A DNA stretch of 64,000 nucleotides from contig JADGJC010000152.1 of the NCBI GenBank assembly GCA_027596075.1, positions 13,157 to 77,156 of the forward strand, read 5' to 3'. Below the pieces are notes generated by a model, which searched no databases, was not told where the DNA came from, and was given only the letters and a program-made list of their open reading frames with translations. Shown in pieces: positions 45,532-59,946 of the stretch (within the stretch, counting starts at the first letter, position 1; each line of letters starts with the position of its first letter). The DNA is from Rhizophlyctis rosea (lineage: Eukaryota; Chytridiomycota; Chytridiomycetes; Rhizophlyctidales; Rhizophlyctidaceae). Position numbers and translations under genes: made by a program.

Positions 45532-48500
45532 TTACGGCCTGGGCGACCTAATCGCCAACCGGTCACCATCCAACGCAATCATCAACACCCGCCCATCCTG
45601 CCGACCCAAAAATAGGAATTGCTGACTTTGAGAAAGGGCAATGCTTTCAACTGGCACGGAGACGTCAAAGCGGTTCGCTACACGCAAGCTGGATGGGTAG
45701 GAAGATGAATCAGTAAATTGACCATTGGTGGCAACAGTCAACTCGAAAGATAGGACATGGGTTGTGGGTTTGAAGCTCACCTTGACCCCTCCAAAACGAC
45801 TACACCACCCGCATCATCCCCTCCGACAACCCACTTCCCATCCCCACTGGCAACCAAACAATTGATCCTCCTTGTAAACGCCCTTCTTGATAGCGGCTTT
45901 CCGTTGATTGAATAGCAATGCAGATAGCTGATACCAGCAGCCGCCGCCGTCACACCAGCCATAGCATTCGAATATGCCCGCTGTCTCCTTCGCCTAGCAA
46001 TCTCCGCCTGGATCTCCTTATCACTCATATCCGAAAGAACGAGGGGATCTATATCCAGCTCATCCTCCGGAGAGTTGCCTGCCGCGGACGGCGTAATGGC
46101 TTCTGAGTAGATAAGAATCTCGGCTTGCTTGGTCACAATGACTTTGTAGATAGACAAAGCTTCTGTCTCGCGAAGAGGTTGTGGGCGGATTGTACGGAGG
46201 TAGCGAGGTTCATGAAGCGTGTGGATAATAACAGTACCATCCTGTCGGTCAAATGTTCGTGAGTGATTGCCTTGCAGGAAATGTCATGTCTAGCAAAGCA
46301 TACCGTTGACCCACTGACAACAATATCATGCTCAACATTGACAGCAACCGTTGTGATCTGTAAAGGGAAGACTTGTCAGGATTCTTCCTTTGCAATGAAC
46401 ACTTATATAGCTCTCGCAACTTACCTCCTCATCATGTCCACAATACACTTTGCGTCCCGTCCTCTTCACCCCGACTTTGTCTCCAAGCGACTCCAACTGC
46501 CAAGCCATCACAGTGGTATCTCTAGATCCCGTCACCACCGTTCGTCCATCCTCTGCAAGCGCCAAACAAGTAACTACATCCGTGTGCCCATGCACAACAT
46601 CCGATGCTTTAACACCGCCATGGTCAAGAGCCAAAAGCTGGAATGATGCGTCCCAAAATCCGCCCGCAAGGAGGTAGCGACCGTCCCGCGTCAAGGCAAA
46701 GAGTCCCGGGTGAGGTTCCAGATTCGAAGCAGGTTGAGAAGGTAAGCGCCTGCAGAGAATAGAGTAAGTTGACATGGAGCTTTCATGATAGGAAAAGTCA
46801 TAAGTACGAACCTCTTCCAATCAGCAGCCTCCTCCGTCTCAAAGTGGAACTTGCTCCCTTCCCCAAACGTTGCCGCACTCCACTTGTGCGTTACCACATT
46901 CATATCCATATCCACCGTCACGACACGCTCTCCAACCGGGGCTGAACCACCACCTGCAACATTGACACTAGTATCCTTTGCGCCGCTAACGGTCGTCGCA
47001 GCACCAGCTACAGCAGCACTATTCTTCGCCGCCTTATCGTCAACCGCCACTGTTGCACCACCAGCCCCAAACGCCAGCCCTTCCCCTCCACAGAGCTCCA
47101 AGAACCGCAATCCCTTCGTTTTGGTCTGAATCAAGAAGCTTTTGTGCGCTGCCGGCTCCGAAAACAATGTCGGCCGCACCCACTGACTCTTGGGCAACCG
47201 CTTAACATGCGGCTTCTTGAACAGCTGACTAGGCGTCTGTCCAAAGTTGTTGATCTGATCTTCGATTGACCGCCGTTCCACCGGATCCGCAATAGAATCA
47301 ATATCAATCGCTCCTTCGTACGTAAGGTAATAAAAGACATTGACCGCTTTCACCGCTTCTTCGCCAGTTTGCTTGTAGCCCCAAATGAGATCGATCCACT
47401 CATGTAAATGAGCAGACACATAATCGCCCTCCAGAGCTTCCCGATGGATCCGGATGAATTCTTCCGGTGACTTTGCCCAAGGCGGCAGTATCACATCATT
47501 CAGCAGCTCTCCACGTTGCTTCCGTCCCAAATTGAACTCGTTCTCATTCACCAAAAACTCCGGCATGTAGAAAAACTCCGGAATGATCTCCTTCACATCC
47601 CCACTGCCGGTAGTGACAGAGTGCCAGCAACTCTGCATCGAATGGAACTGCCGATCTGGATGATCAAACTTCCCCGCCTGCAGTGCAATATGTAGTGTTG
47701 TGAACGGCTCAGTCCGGAGCAAGTAGAACAACACTGCAGCCGCCGACGAATAGTGTGTGCCGTAGTGGAACTTCTTGATCTTTCCCGTCGGGTCTTCAAA
47801 CATGTGGTACCGTTCTACATACTGAGCTAAACGCGCCGGGTCCAGCGCTCCCACCGGTTTCGACAAATCCCGATAGATGGAAGGGTCAGACAAATCGAGA
47901 GTCTCGCTCTGATAATCCTTCAAAATCCATGGGAACACCGGGTACTGCGTCAAATCATTGTACGTCCGCCCACTAATCGTATTCAAGAACATCAAATAAT
48001 CGAAGTTTGATATCTCCCCCTTCTGCCACTTTTCCGTGATGCCCGTCTTCTTCAGCACCTCGGCAGACCCCTTCATATCCGCACTAATCAAATTCGGTGG
48101 TCGCGCTCCGATTATTTTGCTCATGAACTTGTTCCGGTCGCGCTCCGCCGCCTTGCCCCCACCCGGGAAGTTGAACAAGTAGTTCGTTCGATTGATGAAG
48201 AAAATTTCCAAGGCACTTTTTCGGAGCATGTAACGTCGCAGATAACACTCCCGAATCTGTGATAGGGGCCAGCGCCGTTCTCGTAGGAGGACATCGTTAT
48301 CGGCTAGGAGGGTCAATGTGGCTTCGCGCTCCGCCGCCGCCAAATCTGCGGTGGTCGCCCTCACATCTGCAATGAATGAAATGTGATGGGTTGTGATCTC
48401 CAATCTGCCCTTCACTGCCGTCATCAACAAAATCATTTCACAATCCGCCCCATAAATGAACCGTTCGCCGTCATTCCCGATCTGCCCGGATGCACTCTTA

Positions 48501-51500
48501 TCACCAGCCGCAGAAGCCGCCAAAATTTCCGCATCATTTACCACGTTCCATTCGTCCTCGCCTTCCTCCAACTCGCTCCCAGTGGTCAACAGACTACCAG
48601 ATGAAACCTCCTTGATCAACTCGGGCGAAATCGGCAAACCCAACTCCAAACTAGATTTCAACTTCTTCAATTGCGAGTACTTCTGTAACGGCGCCTCGCT
48701 TCCAAGGCCCTCCCCACGTCCACTCCTGGGGGAACTTGGCGAACGCGGCGAGTCCGGCTTAAACTCCTTATCACGCCGTGCAGCCGCATCCCGATGATCG
48801 TCAAAGTCCCAGTTGGGTATAAGTCTCTTCCTCATCCTTGCATAATTCTCAGCTCGATCCAACTTCCACCGAGTCACAATTCCCTCCGCCACACTCCCAT
48901 CCAAAGGAGCCCAAATCCCTCGTTCTCGGCTCAACTCCCGGAACATTCCCGCCCACCGCCGAGCCAACATTCTCCTTTCCGCATCGTTCGTCGCAACCAT
49001 TTCGCTTTGCCGGCTGGTTTCCTCCTCGTGCCGCTTCTTCCAACTCACCCGCAACGTGTGATCCAAATGCTCCCATGCAAGACCAACAACCGCTTCCTCA
49101 CGCGCATACCGAACATACACGTTTCTCGCGGTTCTGGCGTAGCGCTTCTTTACCAGAGGAATGTGTGCAAAAGATTCCTCCTCCACTCCCTTCATGGCGG
49201 GGATGAAGTGGCGGTTGTATATGTTGGTCCACTCGACAGATTGAATAAGAGCATGGAACTTTTCGGGACTTTCGAGCCCTTCATACACCAGCTCTTCATC
49301 GATCATCAAATTGCCATATGGATCTTTGATCTCCACCACCAAATCACGCCAGCGTGTAACCGTCAACATGTATAGTGGTAGCACAACGCGATAGTCCAGC
49401 ACCGCAGGTGTATTTTGCCCGTTCACGCCGGTGGTTCTGCAACTTCGGGTATCAGTATCAAGCAAAACTGATATCATCCAAAATCCTCTGAATACTCACA
49501 GCAGGAACGCATCGTGTATGTGACCAAGCACATACCATACACGGGTCCTTGGCTCCACCTGCGCAAACGTCATTGCATGTCGGTCGATAAGCGGCAACAG
49601 ATGTTGTAGCGCCATGTGCCACACAATATCATCCGGCATCTCAACAGCGCTCAACAGAATACGCAGAATCATGCGGAAGAGTCCGCCCGGTCTGAAATGT
49701 GTCTGCATATCATGGAAGAGACGCGATCAAGTCAATAAAGCATCTTTCAATGTCTGTGCCCAATGCCCCTATATCCTGCCTGAAACGACATGTACCTTTT
49801 CTAGCGCATCACTGGGTTCGATGTTGGTGATGCCTCCATCAATCAACAGGGACATGACTTCCAAGCACTCTTGAACCACATCGTTGCATTCCGCCACCGG
49901 ATAAGATACCCTGACTACCTCTCCCTCTCCAAGGGCTCCATCCTTCGTTCCCTTTTTTATCTCCTCGAGACTCAGCATATTGGACGGATGAGGGATACTC
50001 TTCTGGCTGCTCGAGTGAAGGATATCTATTGGAGATTGTTGGTCAATAAAATCTTTTATTGAACCCATATGAAATTCCGAACACGCATACCTGAAGTGCT
50101 TGAACCAGCAGGGGAAGACATTTCCACATATAAGGCGTTGACCATGTCCTGATGATGGAACATCAACTCTTCCGTCAAGATCAACAGATGTAAAATATTG
50201 CCCTGTGAAAAAAATCATTTTAGATTTGCTGTCAATCGTGCTCAAAAAAGAAGAAAGACATACCATCTTAACCTCTCCAAAAGCTCTCCAATCCCCTGCC
50301 GCAACCTCCCGTCTCACAACTCCAACCATCCTCGCCAAAAACGCCCAAACAAACTGCACCGCATCACTCTCACGCCACAACAAGAACGCCAGTGCCGTCG
50401 TTTCCTCCGCCCACTTCCAAGCTTTCCGATCCGTTGTGAAGGCATCCAAAATGAGTCCAACAAGCACTTCCATCCCGAGGTTCTTCAAAATATGTTGGTC
50501 CACGGTCGCCACCGATGCCGACCGTGGTCTGTTGAAGGGTCGTGATTCTATTTCCGCAGCCGCAGGAAGTCCAGATTCACCCGCCTCATTCTCCGATGTC
50601 GTCCCAAATCCACCATCCTGCGCAACCAACATCATGTACGGCACCTGCCATCCAATCACGCTCCTCACCCTTTCTGCATTCCCACCACCATTAGCAATCA
50701 CAAGCGCATCCTGCATAACTTGCGCCCGGAACCTGGTATCAACAGCCTCCTCACCCTTCACAACAAGCTCCAACCCAACATACAAAAATCCCGGATTGCT
50801 CAATTTGGCATTCCGGATCGTTCCAACATCTCGCAAGACATCCTGTGACTCCCTATCCAATACCCGTTCTTCAATCCCACACTGCAACAACGCATGGTGC
50901 GTTTTCTCCGTGATACCTCTCCTGCTCAACACCCTCGCCATAACCCTCGCCCCGCACGCCGGTCCCAACCCCGCAGCCCCACCACCACCACCAGGAGCCC
51001 CCGGCAAAACCCCACTCAAATCTTCCATCCGCGCTTTCCGCTTCCACCATTTACTAACATCTTCCGATGTCATAATGCTGAACAATGCCTGCAAAGCCAT
51101 AACCCTCGTTCGCTCCTCCACATTCATACACAAATCAAACAACACATCCACGAATCCAGCTTGACACGCCAGATCCAAGACCTTGCCTCCTTCCTTCTCC
51201 GTCTCTGCAAATTCAAGTAGGTAGGCCAGTACTTCTCCCACGTGAATGCCATCCTCTCCTACCGACAGACATTGCACCACCTTGCCAACATCCTCAACCG
51301 ATGATTGACTTTTCAAAAAGATCCTGATGACCTCCCATACGGCGCGCCGCAGCAAGCGGATTTCGACGGTCCCCCTGGGCCGAGAAGCAACAAGGCGTGC
51401 CAAAAAGTCCGGTGATACCGTCCGCGGTGGAATGTACCAATAGCACTGCGTGAGAACGTCAATCCAAAATGCTACCCCGTGGTCCTCCTTAAACCGATCA

Positions 51501-54500
51501 GTGTCAACCAGCAGGTAATGACCGAGGAACTCAAAGTATTCGACTTGCACCGAAAGCGGCGCACAGGCCCACAGGCGAGGCTCAAAAACTAATGCGGATT
51601 CCAAGTCGGCGGCGAGACGCGCATCTGCCTGGACGGCCTAACATTGTTTACAAACAATTAGTGGTTGTTGGAGCGGTTAGAAGCCACTAACATGATGCGA
51701 ATTCATGAAGACAAGAGAGCAAAAAGACTTACCCTAACCAAAGCCATAACCCCATCCAACACTTCCATATTCAATCCACCAACCTTCATCTGCTGCACCA
51801 ACCCGCTCACAACCCTTGGGCCCCGACAACTCATGAACCCTTCCCGATGCACAGAGTCACTTCTGACCAAAATAGCCAAAAGCCTCAACACCAAACTCGT
51901 CCTCTTCCCCATCCGTTTCTCCTTCCTCCTCTTCTCCTCCTCCTCCTCCTCCCCGTCCCCACTCTCACCCTCAACACCAACCCCAACCTGCCCCAAAATC
52001 GGGAACAAAACACTAACACCCCCCAAAGCATGCACCGCCCTACTAACTCCCCCCGTCTGCACCGTCAAAACACCCCTCATCTCCGCCTCACCACTCCAAC
52101 ACACCGTCCTAAATCCACCAACATTAACAATCAAACCCCTCCCTCCCATCCGCGGACTAACATCAAAACAAGCCTCATTCCCCCTCGTCGCCGTCGGATG
52201 ATACTGCAACGCCAAATGCCCACTCAAACTTCCGTCAAATATCGTCTCATCAACTCCAGCTCCTCCACCCCCTTCCATAATCCTCTTCAAATCATCCCCA
52301 CGGAATTGTGACGAATGCCCAGGACCCAACTTCCATATCCCTTTCAAGCTCTGAGGCGAAACAAAGTCATCAAAGATGTACACGCTCCCCATCTGACCCG
52401 CAAAGCAATGGAAGCACGCCCCGCTCAGCAGTCCGTCCAAGTCATTCAAATCGCCACCTCCTCCGCTCCCACCATCATCGAGATCCATCCTCCCACTGGC
52501 ACCGATACGTCCAATCGGGTGGACGGCAGTCTCAGGAAAGTCAATCTTGCCTTTCCATCGGACTTCTCCGTCAACGTGTACCCAGGCTACTGAGTTTGTT
52601 CCCCAACGATTGGGCGCAGCTTGAGCAACAGCTATGAAATGCCATTTGTTGGGTGTGATCTTCGCTTCTGGAACGGGAACCGTTGTCGTTCGATCGCCTC
52701 GAGCAACTATGAGTTGCAGAGTTCCATCTTCCCCAATGCATATCTCAACTCCATCACCCCTAATGGTCAGTAATGAAAAGATTCGCGGCCGATTAGGTGC
52801 TGACTGCCCCTCCCGGCTGCCAGGCGGCGGCTTGCCCTCCCTTCCAACACTACTTCCTCTTCTTCTCCGTCCACCCTCCAAAACGCTCACACTGCCCTTC
52901 CGTCCCGGCCGCTCCAAATGAATAGAACTTCGTCGCCTCGTCCTTCCGCCAGGAAGAGGAGCTGAGGCACCACCTCCAGCAGACCCAGTGCTAATACCTC
53001 CATCCACTTTGACCCACCCGACGAACGTCCACCCTCCAGTAGCCGGCCATTTCTCCCCCTTCGGCAACACAATTCCACTTCCCCGTCCCGAAAAGTGAAA
53101 GAAATCCAAATCCGCTTCCTTCTTGCCGGCAACATCAACAAAACCCTCCAACAACTTATCATACCAAAACGGCAATACACCTCCTTCCCCATTCTTGCCA
53201 CCGATCGTTGCTCCCTCTCCATCCTCCCCAACCCCAGCAATCTTCTTCAAAACACCCTCCCCTCTCCTCCGTCCCCCCTCCTTCTCCCTCAAACACGCCA
53301 AAAACAATCTCACATCCGCAACCGAAACGCTATATCCTGCCACCCGCTTAACAAGCTCCACAACCCGCTCTACCATCCCCTGATCTTTCACACTCGGCAA
53401 AACTCCTCTCAATATCCTCCCTACCAACTGACACCTCAAAAACGCCACCCTATTCACCTCCGCACCCTCACATAAAGAAATCAACCCCTCCACCATCCGT
53501 CCCTTCAGCGCTTCATCAAAATGATCGTACATCTTCACCAACGCCGACACCGCGTCCCTATTCCGTACCAGACATCCCGCCAAACTTGTCCATCCTGCAT
53601 GATGCCCATGTGAGTGTCCGAGGCCGGGTCCGCCAGTCTTTGCCCCACCACTGCCAGCAGCAGCAGGAACCTCCACCCCATCAAACGCCAACACAAACAT
53701 TGCATTCAGGAACCCTTCCCAAGCCTTCCAGCCGCCTTTCACAAACACCCTAACCCGGATCTCCTCATACCCCTGCACCTCCCGGAAGCCGCGTTTTCCA
53801 TTCTCGTTCTCTCTTACTAATTCTGCAAGCGTACGTAAACTCTCCTCCGCAAGGCGTCGGTACCACCTCATCCCATCCAACTTCCCACCCTTCTGCAAAG
53901 TCGATACCGCGTTCTCCGGGAACACCTTAACCGACAAGACCGAAAGCACATGATGAAACACCTTATTCCGAATCATAGCCCTCTGAACCCGTCGTCGCCG
54001 CTCCGGTCTATCCCCCCTCCCCCGAATAACCTCCCTCAACCCCATAAGCAACAACGCCTGCGTCTGACACTGCTCCTCCGACAAAATCTCCGAAGGAAAA
54101 CACGCAACATACCGCCCCAACAAATCCGGCGCCGTCTCCTGCTCCGGCAAACTAGACCTCGGCGACCCATCATTAGGATCCAAAATCGGCGCATCCAACC
54201 CTGCATAAGTCGGAAAATCCGCCAACATAACATTCATAACATCCACTATCCTATCCAACGCAAACCGCGTCAACACCGCATCCCCTTTCCCTTCCTCCGT
54301 AACCAACAACGAGAAAAACACCCCCAAAATAGGCCGGTTCAAAAACGCATGCAAACACACATCCTGATTATCATGAAACAATAAATCTATAATGCTCAAC
54401 ACCCCCCATCGCAAACTACTCCCCATAACCGCCGGATCCCTAATCATCGGAACCAACACATCCAAACTCCTCAACGCCAACAAACTCGCTTGCGTCTGAC

Positions 54501-56903
54501 TAGGACACGCCCTCAACATCGTTCGAAACGCAACACAACAACTCTTCACCGCAACCGCACGGTCAAAATCCTCCCGCTCCAAAAGACTCAACACCATTTG
54601 ACAACTCTGCAGGTTGCTCAAATTCGGTAATGTGCCCACGTAACCCAGAAAACTAATAACACCACCCCTCATGCGTTCCCGCTCACTTTTGGAGTCGTCT
54701 TCGGTGTCGTGCATGCGCCATGCGAAAAAGTGCTGGGAGGAGAGGACTTGCCAGATGTGGAGGTCGTCCATCATTTTGCGGACCGCTTCGCCTCCGCCGT
54801 CGTCGAGGCCGGCTTGCATCATGCGGACTAGCAGGTCGAGGAGGAGAAGTTGGAGGCGGGGGACGGGGGAGCAGTCTGGGTGTTCGCCTAGTGCTACACG
54901 GGCCCGATCGGCTTCTAGTTCGCGTTCTGATGGGTCGGAGTTACTGCCATTGACCTGCTCATCGAACAGTCTGATGATCATTTGCAATGTCCGCTCTGTG
55001 ATAGTGAAGTCCAAGCCAGCATCCTGGAACCCGCTCTTCCGCTCCATGGTCCTGATGGAGTTGCTCCTCATTCGGTTCAGTGTCACGCTAGGGTCGTCAC
55101 GAGATAGACAGAAAAGGTATGCTCGCCGGAAAAGGAGTTCAAGTTCCACCATACGGAAGTCGAGAGGTATATGTATCCGTGGAAGACGACGGCGAGATGG
55201 CGGTAGTTGGCGGCCTAATAGAACATTGATCCGATCAGGTTACATTTACTGATAATAACCATCCGTCTGACGACATGGGAACACATTTGACAAAACTTAC
55301 CTCGTCTCAACGCCTCCCTCAAAACATTATACGCCGCCTCACTCTCCACCTCACCCTCCCCCATCTCCCCAACCCCCGGCGCATCAGTAGTCAAAATACT
55401 CCTACTCCGATCCGCCAAATTACTCCCAATAAAATCATCATAACTCCCCTCCCGAGCCGCAAAAACCGTGGGTCCCAACGCACTCCCACACCATGCCACC
55501 CACTCAAAGAACTTCGTCACGTTCTCAAACGCCCCGGCTTCCCGCATTTCTTTCTGCATGATTCTGGATCCCGACAGGAACTGGAGGAGGTTCCACGACA
55601 GAAGCTGGGATTTGAATTCATAACGGAGTGTGCCTTCTGATGTTCCGCGCCAGGGTTCGTCGCCGCCGTCTGCAATGACTTTGAGGAAGGCGGGCCATCC
55701 GACGAGACGGCAGAGCACGGGGATGCCGTCGACGAGGTGGAGCCTTTCGCGGACTGCCGCGGCATTGCAGGCGGTTAGACATCCCAAAGCGTTGATGCAT
55801 TGACTCAGGAGAACGTATCGTTCCTGTCGATTTGGACCCACATGCAAATCCTGTACCGCCGCAAGCACCCAGACAACACACTGTGTTAGCAGCCCAACCG
55901 TACGGGGTCCCATAGCTGCCTTAGCTGCGGCATCGGACGCTGCTGCACCAGTCGAAAGGGGACGTTCTCCACCTGTTCGCACGAATGTTTCCCAATATGA
56001 TGCGGGATCTGTGCAACGCTGAATGACGAGGACGGCACACAAAAGAACATTTTTGAGACTGTCTATATTTGTGCGTGGACGGGATTCGTCAGGAGATGTG
56101 GGTTCGACTTCCACGCGGAGGGCACTGCATCCGGCTTTTAGGATGGTTGCTAAGTGATCTAATGCACCGTGCCGGATGATGGCGTCGCGGTTTCCGTCAT
56201 AGCGTGCGAGGATTTCCATATGTTTGAGTGCTGCAAAGGTGCGTTTGAGTATGGGACGGCTTTCTGTTGATTGACCTCCGGCGAATCGTCGGACAAAGGC
56301 TTCGGCAAGATCTTGAAGTGCGTCCACGACACCGATGACGTTGCGATGTGGGTGTCCGACGGGTGCGTGTGTGTTGCGGGATGGGCGGTAATTGGTATCG
56401 GTATTTGGCATGATGTGTTGCATGTTGGCGGGTGGGATGGGGATGGCGCTTACGCCTGAGAGTGGGAAAACCGTGTGAAGTTCTTGTCCTTCGAATACTG
56501 TTCTCATTTCTCCGAAACGAACGTTGAAAGCGTTGATGTAGTCGTGTAATGAAAGAAATGCCTCCTCCCGTAACCGCTCATCCTGATCTCCATGATCTGC
56601 ACGCATCTCTGAATATGCCCTTGGAATGGTCCCGTCATCCCAATTTGCAGCCATTTTCGTCCGGCCTTCAATCTCTTGTACAAGGTCTCTTGTGCCCTCA
56701 TACACGTCCCATAGATTGGAGATCCGACGCCCCTCTTCGTCCAAGCCAAAAGAGCCCTCCACAAAGGCTGTATCATGGTCCGTTAGTCGGCAGCAACAGG
56801 CTGCTTGAGCTGATATGGAGTTCTGCTCCGGTTCCGAGCCTGTAGGTGAGGTGGGAAACCCCGCCGGGTTCCGTTGTGCTGCGAGACGTTTAAACCACTC
56901 CAT
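45532..56903 (-). CDS. Giant BEACH-domain protein (BPH1/LYST/neurobeachin superfamily)
   Basis: Eleven exons in reading order: 55301-56903, 51733-55214, 50264-51637, 50091-50202, 49796-50025, 49500-49702, 46812-49436, 46425-46749, 46304-46357, 45781-46241, 45532-45688. All phases close and give 3541 residues. Order: a long alpha-solenoid-like N-terminus; a ConA/LamG-like domain at about 1240-1500 (starts FFHFSGRGSG; contains ITPNKWHFIAVAQ); more helical repeats including GNILHLLILTEELMFHHQD; a PH-BEACH domain from about 2660 (FIYGADCEMILL); BEACH at about 2800-3075 (FDYLMFLNTISGRTYND, FPWILKDY, HYGTHYSS, FYYLTYEG); and C-terminal WD40 repeats. Members control lysosome/vacuole size, membrane fission and vesicle traffic in the cytosol. 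The exon 7 donor is GTTCGT, a weaker site chosen for phase and family fit. Confidence 0.94.
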
Positions 56904-57659
56904 TTCTCGTGCTCAACATGCGGATTAAGTCTGGGAACGTGGTACTAGATGCGTTCTGTTTACCCAGTCGTGACTTTCTTGCGTTTTTGCTTCCCGACCG
57001 GCGGGTTCCAAATCAACGCTCGCGGTAAACAAAGATGCGACCGTGAATTCAGTAGTTGTTGCGGTTCTCAAGTGGTTCAGGTTAACTATACAATACCACC
57101 ACTCCCTGCCTACCTACTCCCACCTATGCATACTATGCATACTATGATAGCATAGACAAGATATGATAAACCTGTTTGCACGCAGCTCTCAAGTTCCACC
57201 ATTCCGGGTCCGATTGTCGTGCAAAAATGTGGAGCGGACGCACAAAGTCAGATTTGCCCACAACAGTCGCATCATGGCGGGTGGCGCACATAGAAGCATG
57301 GCTGGATGGAATGTCAACAAAAACGCGAGGGTCCACTCTTAGACACAATCAGATAACAGATCGTTAACACTAACGATATATATGGCGAGGGATGTCGAGA
57401 ATCACCATAAATGATTGGCAGCCTGCTTGACTCGAAGTATAGATGACCCTTCAATCGTTGCTCGCCAAATGAAGTATACCAGTCATCAATGTTGAAATTA
57501 GAAGAAGCTGGCAGACATCTGCGCTTGCGCAATCCCATTCCGCAAGGGGAAGATGATACTGCTCAACTGCGAAAGCAAATCACATTCTTCTTATAACAAG
57601 CGAATCTCAGAATCCACACCTCAAGAATCTACAATCCATTTACATCAAAACCAAAACTC
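56904..57659. other. Intergenic between BEACH and kinase genes
   Basis: Upstream region of the BEACH gene and 3' flank of the kinase gene. A repeated CATACTATG word lies at 57128-57147. No gene recognised. Confidence 0.55.
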
Positions 57660-59406
57660 TCAGAAATCCGCAAAAGTATCCCCAAACTCATCCTCCCCCA
57701 CCCGTCCCTCAACCCCACTCCAAACCTCCTCCTCCCCCCCCTCCTCCTCCTCCCCCTCCCTCTCAATCTCCTTCATAACATCCTGAACCTCCATATGCAA
57801 CGGCGGTTCCATCTCCCCGCTATCCACCAAATCCCAATCCACCCCCCTAAACCACTCATGCCCCATAACCTCCCCCAACCCCCCAATCCGACACCCCAAC
57901 CGCCTCCCAACCGGCCTCATCAACAGCCCCTTAATCAACTCCATCGCCACTGGGGTTATTTTGGAACTCCACTTAACCTCCCCCTTGACAATTTTCTCAT
58001 ACGTCAAGGCAGTGGTGGCACCGATAAAGGGAACGTATCCAGCGAGCATTTCGAAAATCATTATACCAAGTGACCAGTAGTCGGCATCTTTGCCGTAGGG
58101 TTGGCGCAGGATCATTTCTGGGGAGATGTATTCGGGTGTGCCGCAGAAGGAGGTGCAGGTGGGTGTTGGGGTTGTGAGTTTGGCGAATCCGAAGTCGGTT
58201 AGTTTGATGTGGCCTTGAGGTGTTAGGAGGACGTTCTATGTTTTGGCAAGTGTTTGCTGTTGGTATCCAGAACGAATGGATCCAAAAAAGCGTGTTAAGT
58301 CACTATGCACCAAAAACCATACCTCAGGTTTCAAGTCCCTATAGACAACACCCATATCCTCATGCAAATACCCCAAAGCACTCACAATCTCAGCCGCATA
58401 AAACCTCGCAACCTTTTCCTCAAAGTGCTGCAAAAGAGAGCATCAGATTCGTCCCTCAAAACACAAATAAGATCAAATCAACTCACACACCAACCTTATG
58501 CTTCTTAACCAACCTAAACAAATCCCCCCCACCAACATACTCCACAACAATCCCCAAAAACCTCCTATCCTGCACTGCCCCGAAAATCTCCACAATAAAC
58601 GGATGTCTCAATCGCGACAGGATCTTTCGTTCTTCCGTGATATGTCGCTCCTGATTCCATTCAAGCACCTGTTCTTTGGACATAACCTTCAGTGCTGCTT
58701 TCGTACTCGCCTGATCGCTCCTATGACGGACGACGTAGACTCGGGAAAACGCTCCACGACCGATACATGTTGCGGGGGAGGGAATGAGGTCTGCGAAGGA
58801 TGTTATTGGGGGGAAGGAGGTGTGGAAGATTGGTGAGGCAGTGGAGGGTTTGCGTTTGATGACGGTGATGAGGGATGTGGCCGTGCCGGCGATGTCGAGG
58901 AAGCCGCCGGGATTTTCTTCGGATAGGCCGGAGGATGGGTCCACGGCTTTGAGGTCCAGGAGGTTGCTGGGTGATCTAAACCATGATCTATGTGGCTTTT
59001 TGGGAAGTTCGCGAGTTGCTGTTACGGAGGATGCTGCGCGTTTGCGGAGGGGTTTGGATGGCGTTGGGGAGTCGTCATTGGTTGAAGCGGATGCTGTTTG
59101 GGATAGGGTTGATGGCTTTTGGTTGGTGGAGTGACGCTTGTGACGTGTGGGTTCGGAGGATTTGGAACGGGGACGGAGTTGTGATTCTGAGAGTAAGCTG
59201 TGATGTGCGAGTGTGGCATCGAAGACGTGCGGTGCTTGTCCAAGTTTCGATGATTCCAATGTTGGTGCTGATTGGGCGGGGTTATTTGAATCTCCGACAG
59301 GTGTAGCCGTTTTACTGGTTCGTTTTCCGAATAACGCTGATAAAACACTGCGTTTTGGCGTCGACGCGTTTTCTGAAATGGTCATGACTGCTGTCGAATC
59401 CTTCAT
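57660..59406 (-). CDS. AGC-family protein kinase, PKA catalytic-subunit-like
   Basis: Three exons in reading order: 58489-59406, 58323-58427, 57660-58235; 532 residues. Residues 1-200 are a Ser/Thr/Pro-rich, disordered extension. The kinase domain starts near 205: glycine loop GRGAFSRV (G216), lysine in AALKVM, HRD-type YRDLKPEN with catalytic D337, DFG D355, and an activation segment ending [22 protein letters not shown] and an acidic tail ending exactly in FADF match the FxxF C-terminus of PKA-type AGC kinases. It should phosphorylate Ser/Thr in basic contexts, probably under cAMP control through a regulatory subunit not present here. The first junction uses donor GTGTGA for phase 0; GTTGGT two codons earlier is an alternative. 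An upstream exon joined by a 36-base intron could extend the N-terminus. Confidence 0.9.
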
Positions 59407-59946
59407 CCCTTCGTGCGCGGCGTGAGGTGCTCTTCGGGAAATCGGAAACCGAGTGTGAGTGCTGGAAATATAAACGTCGTTCACCTCGGAGCCTTACTGG
59501 CGACAGAATTTGATGAGTGGTCCATGGAGCCGCTCCCATGCCTTGACATTTGATACGCGGTATTCGTCCATGCCATTGATCGGTGTGACATATTTATTGG
59601 GCACCCCCTCACTGGACCAGCTGCGGACCCCCGAAACGTTCCAGATCAAGCGAACGCGTGGAAGATGCGGAGTAAACAAACATAATACGTGATAGAGCTT
59701 CATTAGTCTGTAACTGTTTGTTTACACGCGCAGCTGCGCCAAGAGCATCCCACAACTGCAAAGGTGACATCTTCGAGAGGTTGGATGACTGATGGCACCG
59801 AATCTGGAAATGTCCCCACCTAAATTTCAAAATGCATAGTGCGTACTTTTTACACGGCATTTACAGCATGCGCAAACCACTTTCAAGTTGCCCATCCTCA
59901 TCAGCCTTGACTGACCAGCAACTTTCCCATCCCCTGCTTCCGGTTT
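59407..59946. other. Intergenic, possible kinase 5' exon
   Basis: The minus strand between about 59498 and 59569 has an open segment starting MDEYRVSNVKAW and ending at an A|GTAAGG donor. Splicing 36 bases to TTTCCAG near 59465 would join it in frame to the kinase N-terminus. Otherwise no gene was recognised. Confidence 0.4.

Noticed and set aside
48794..49375. Plus-strand 193-codon frame
   Set aside because: Antisense to the BEACH gene exon 7, where the minus frame encodes conserved residues.
50202..50264. Unspliced reading through 50203-50263 in the BEACH gene
   Set aside because: The frame stays open by chance, but removing this 61-base GTATGT...CACAG intron restores the conserved GNILHLLILTEELMFHHQD segment.
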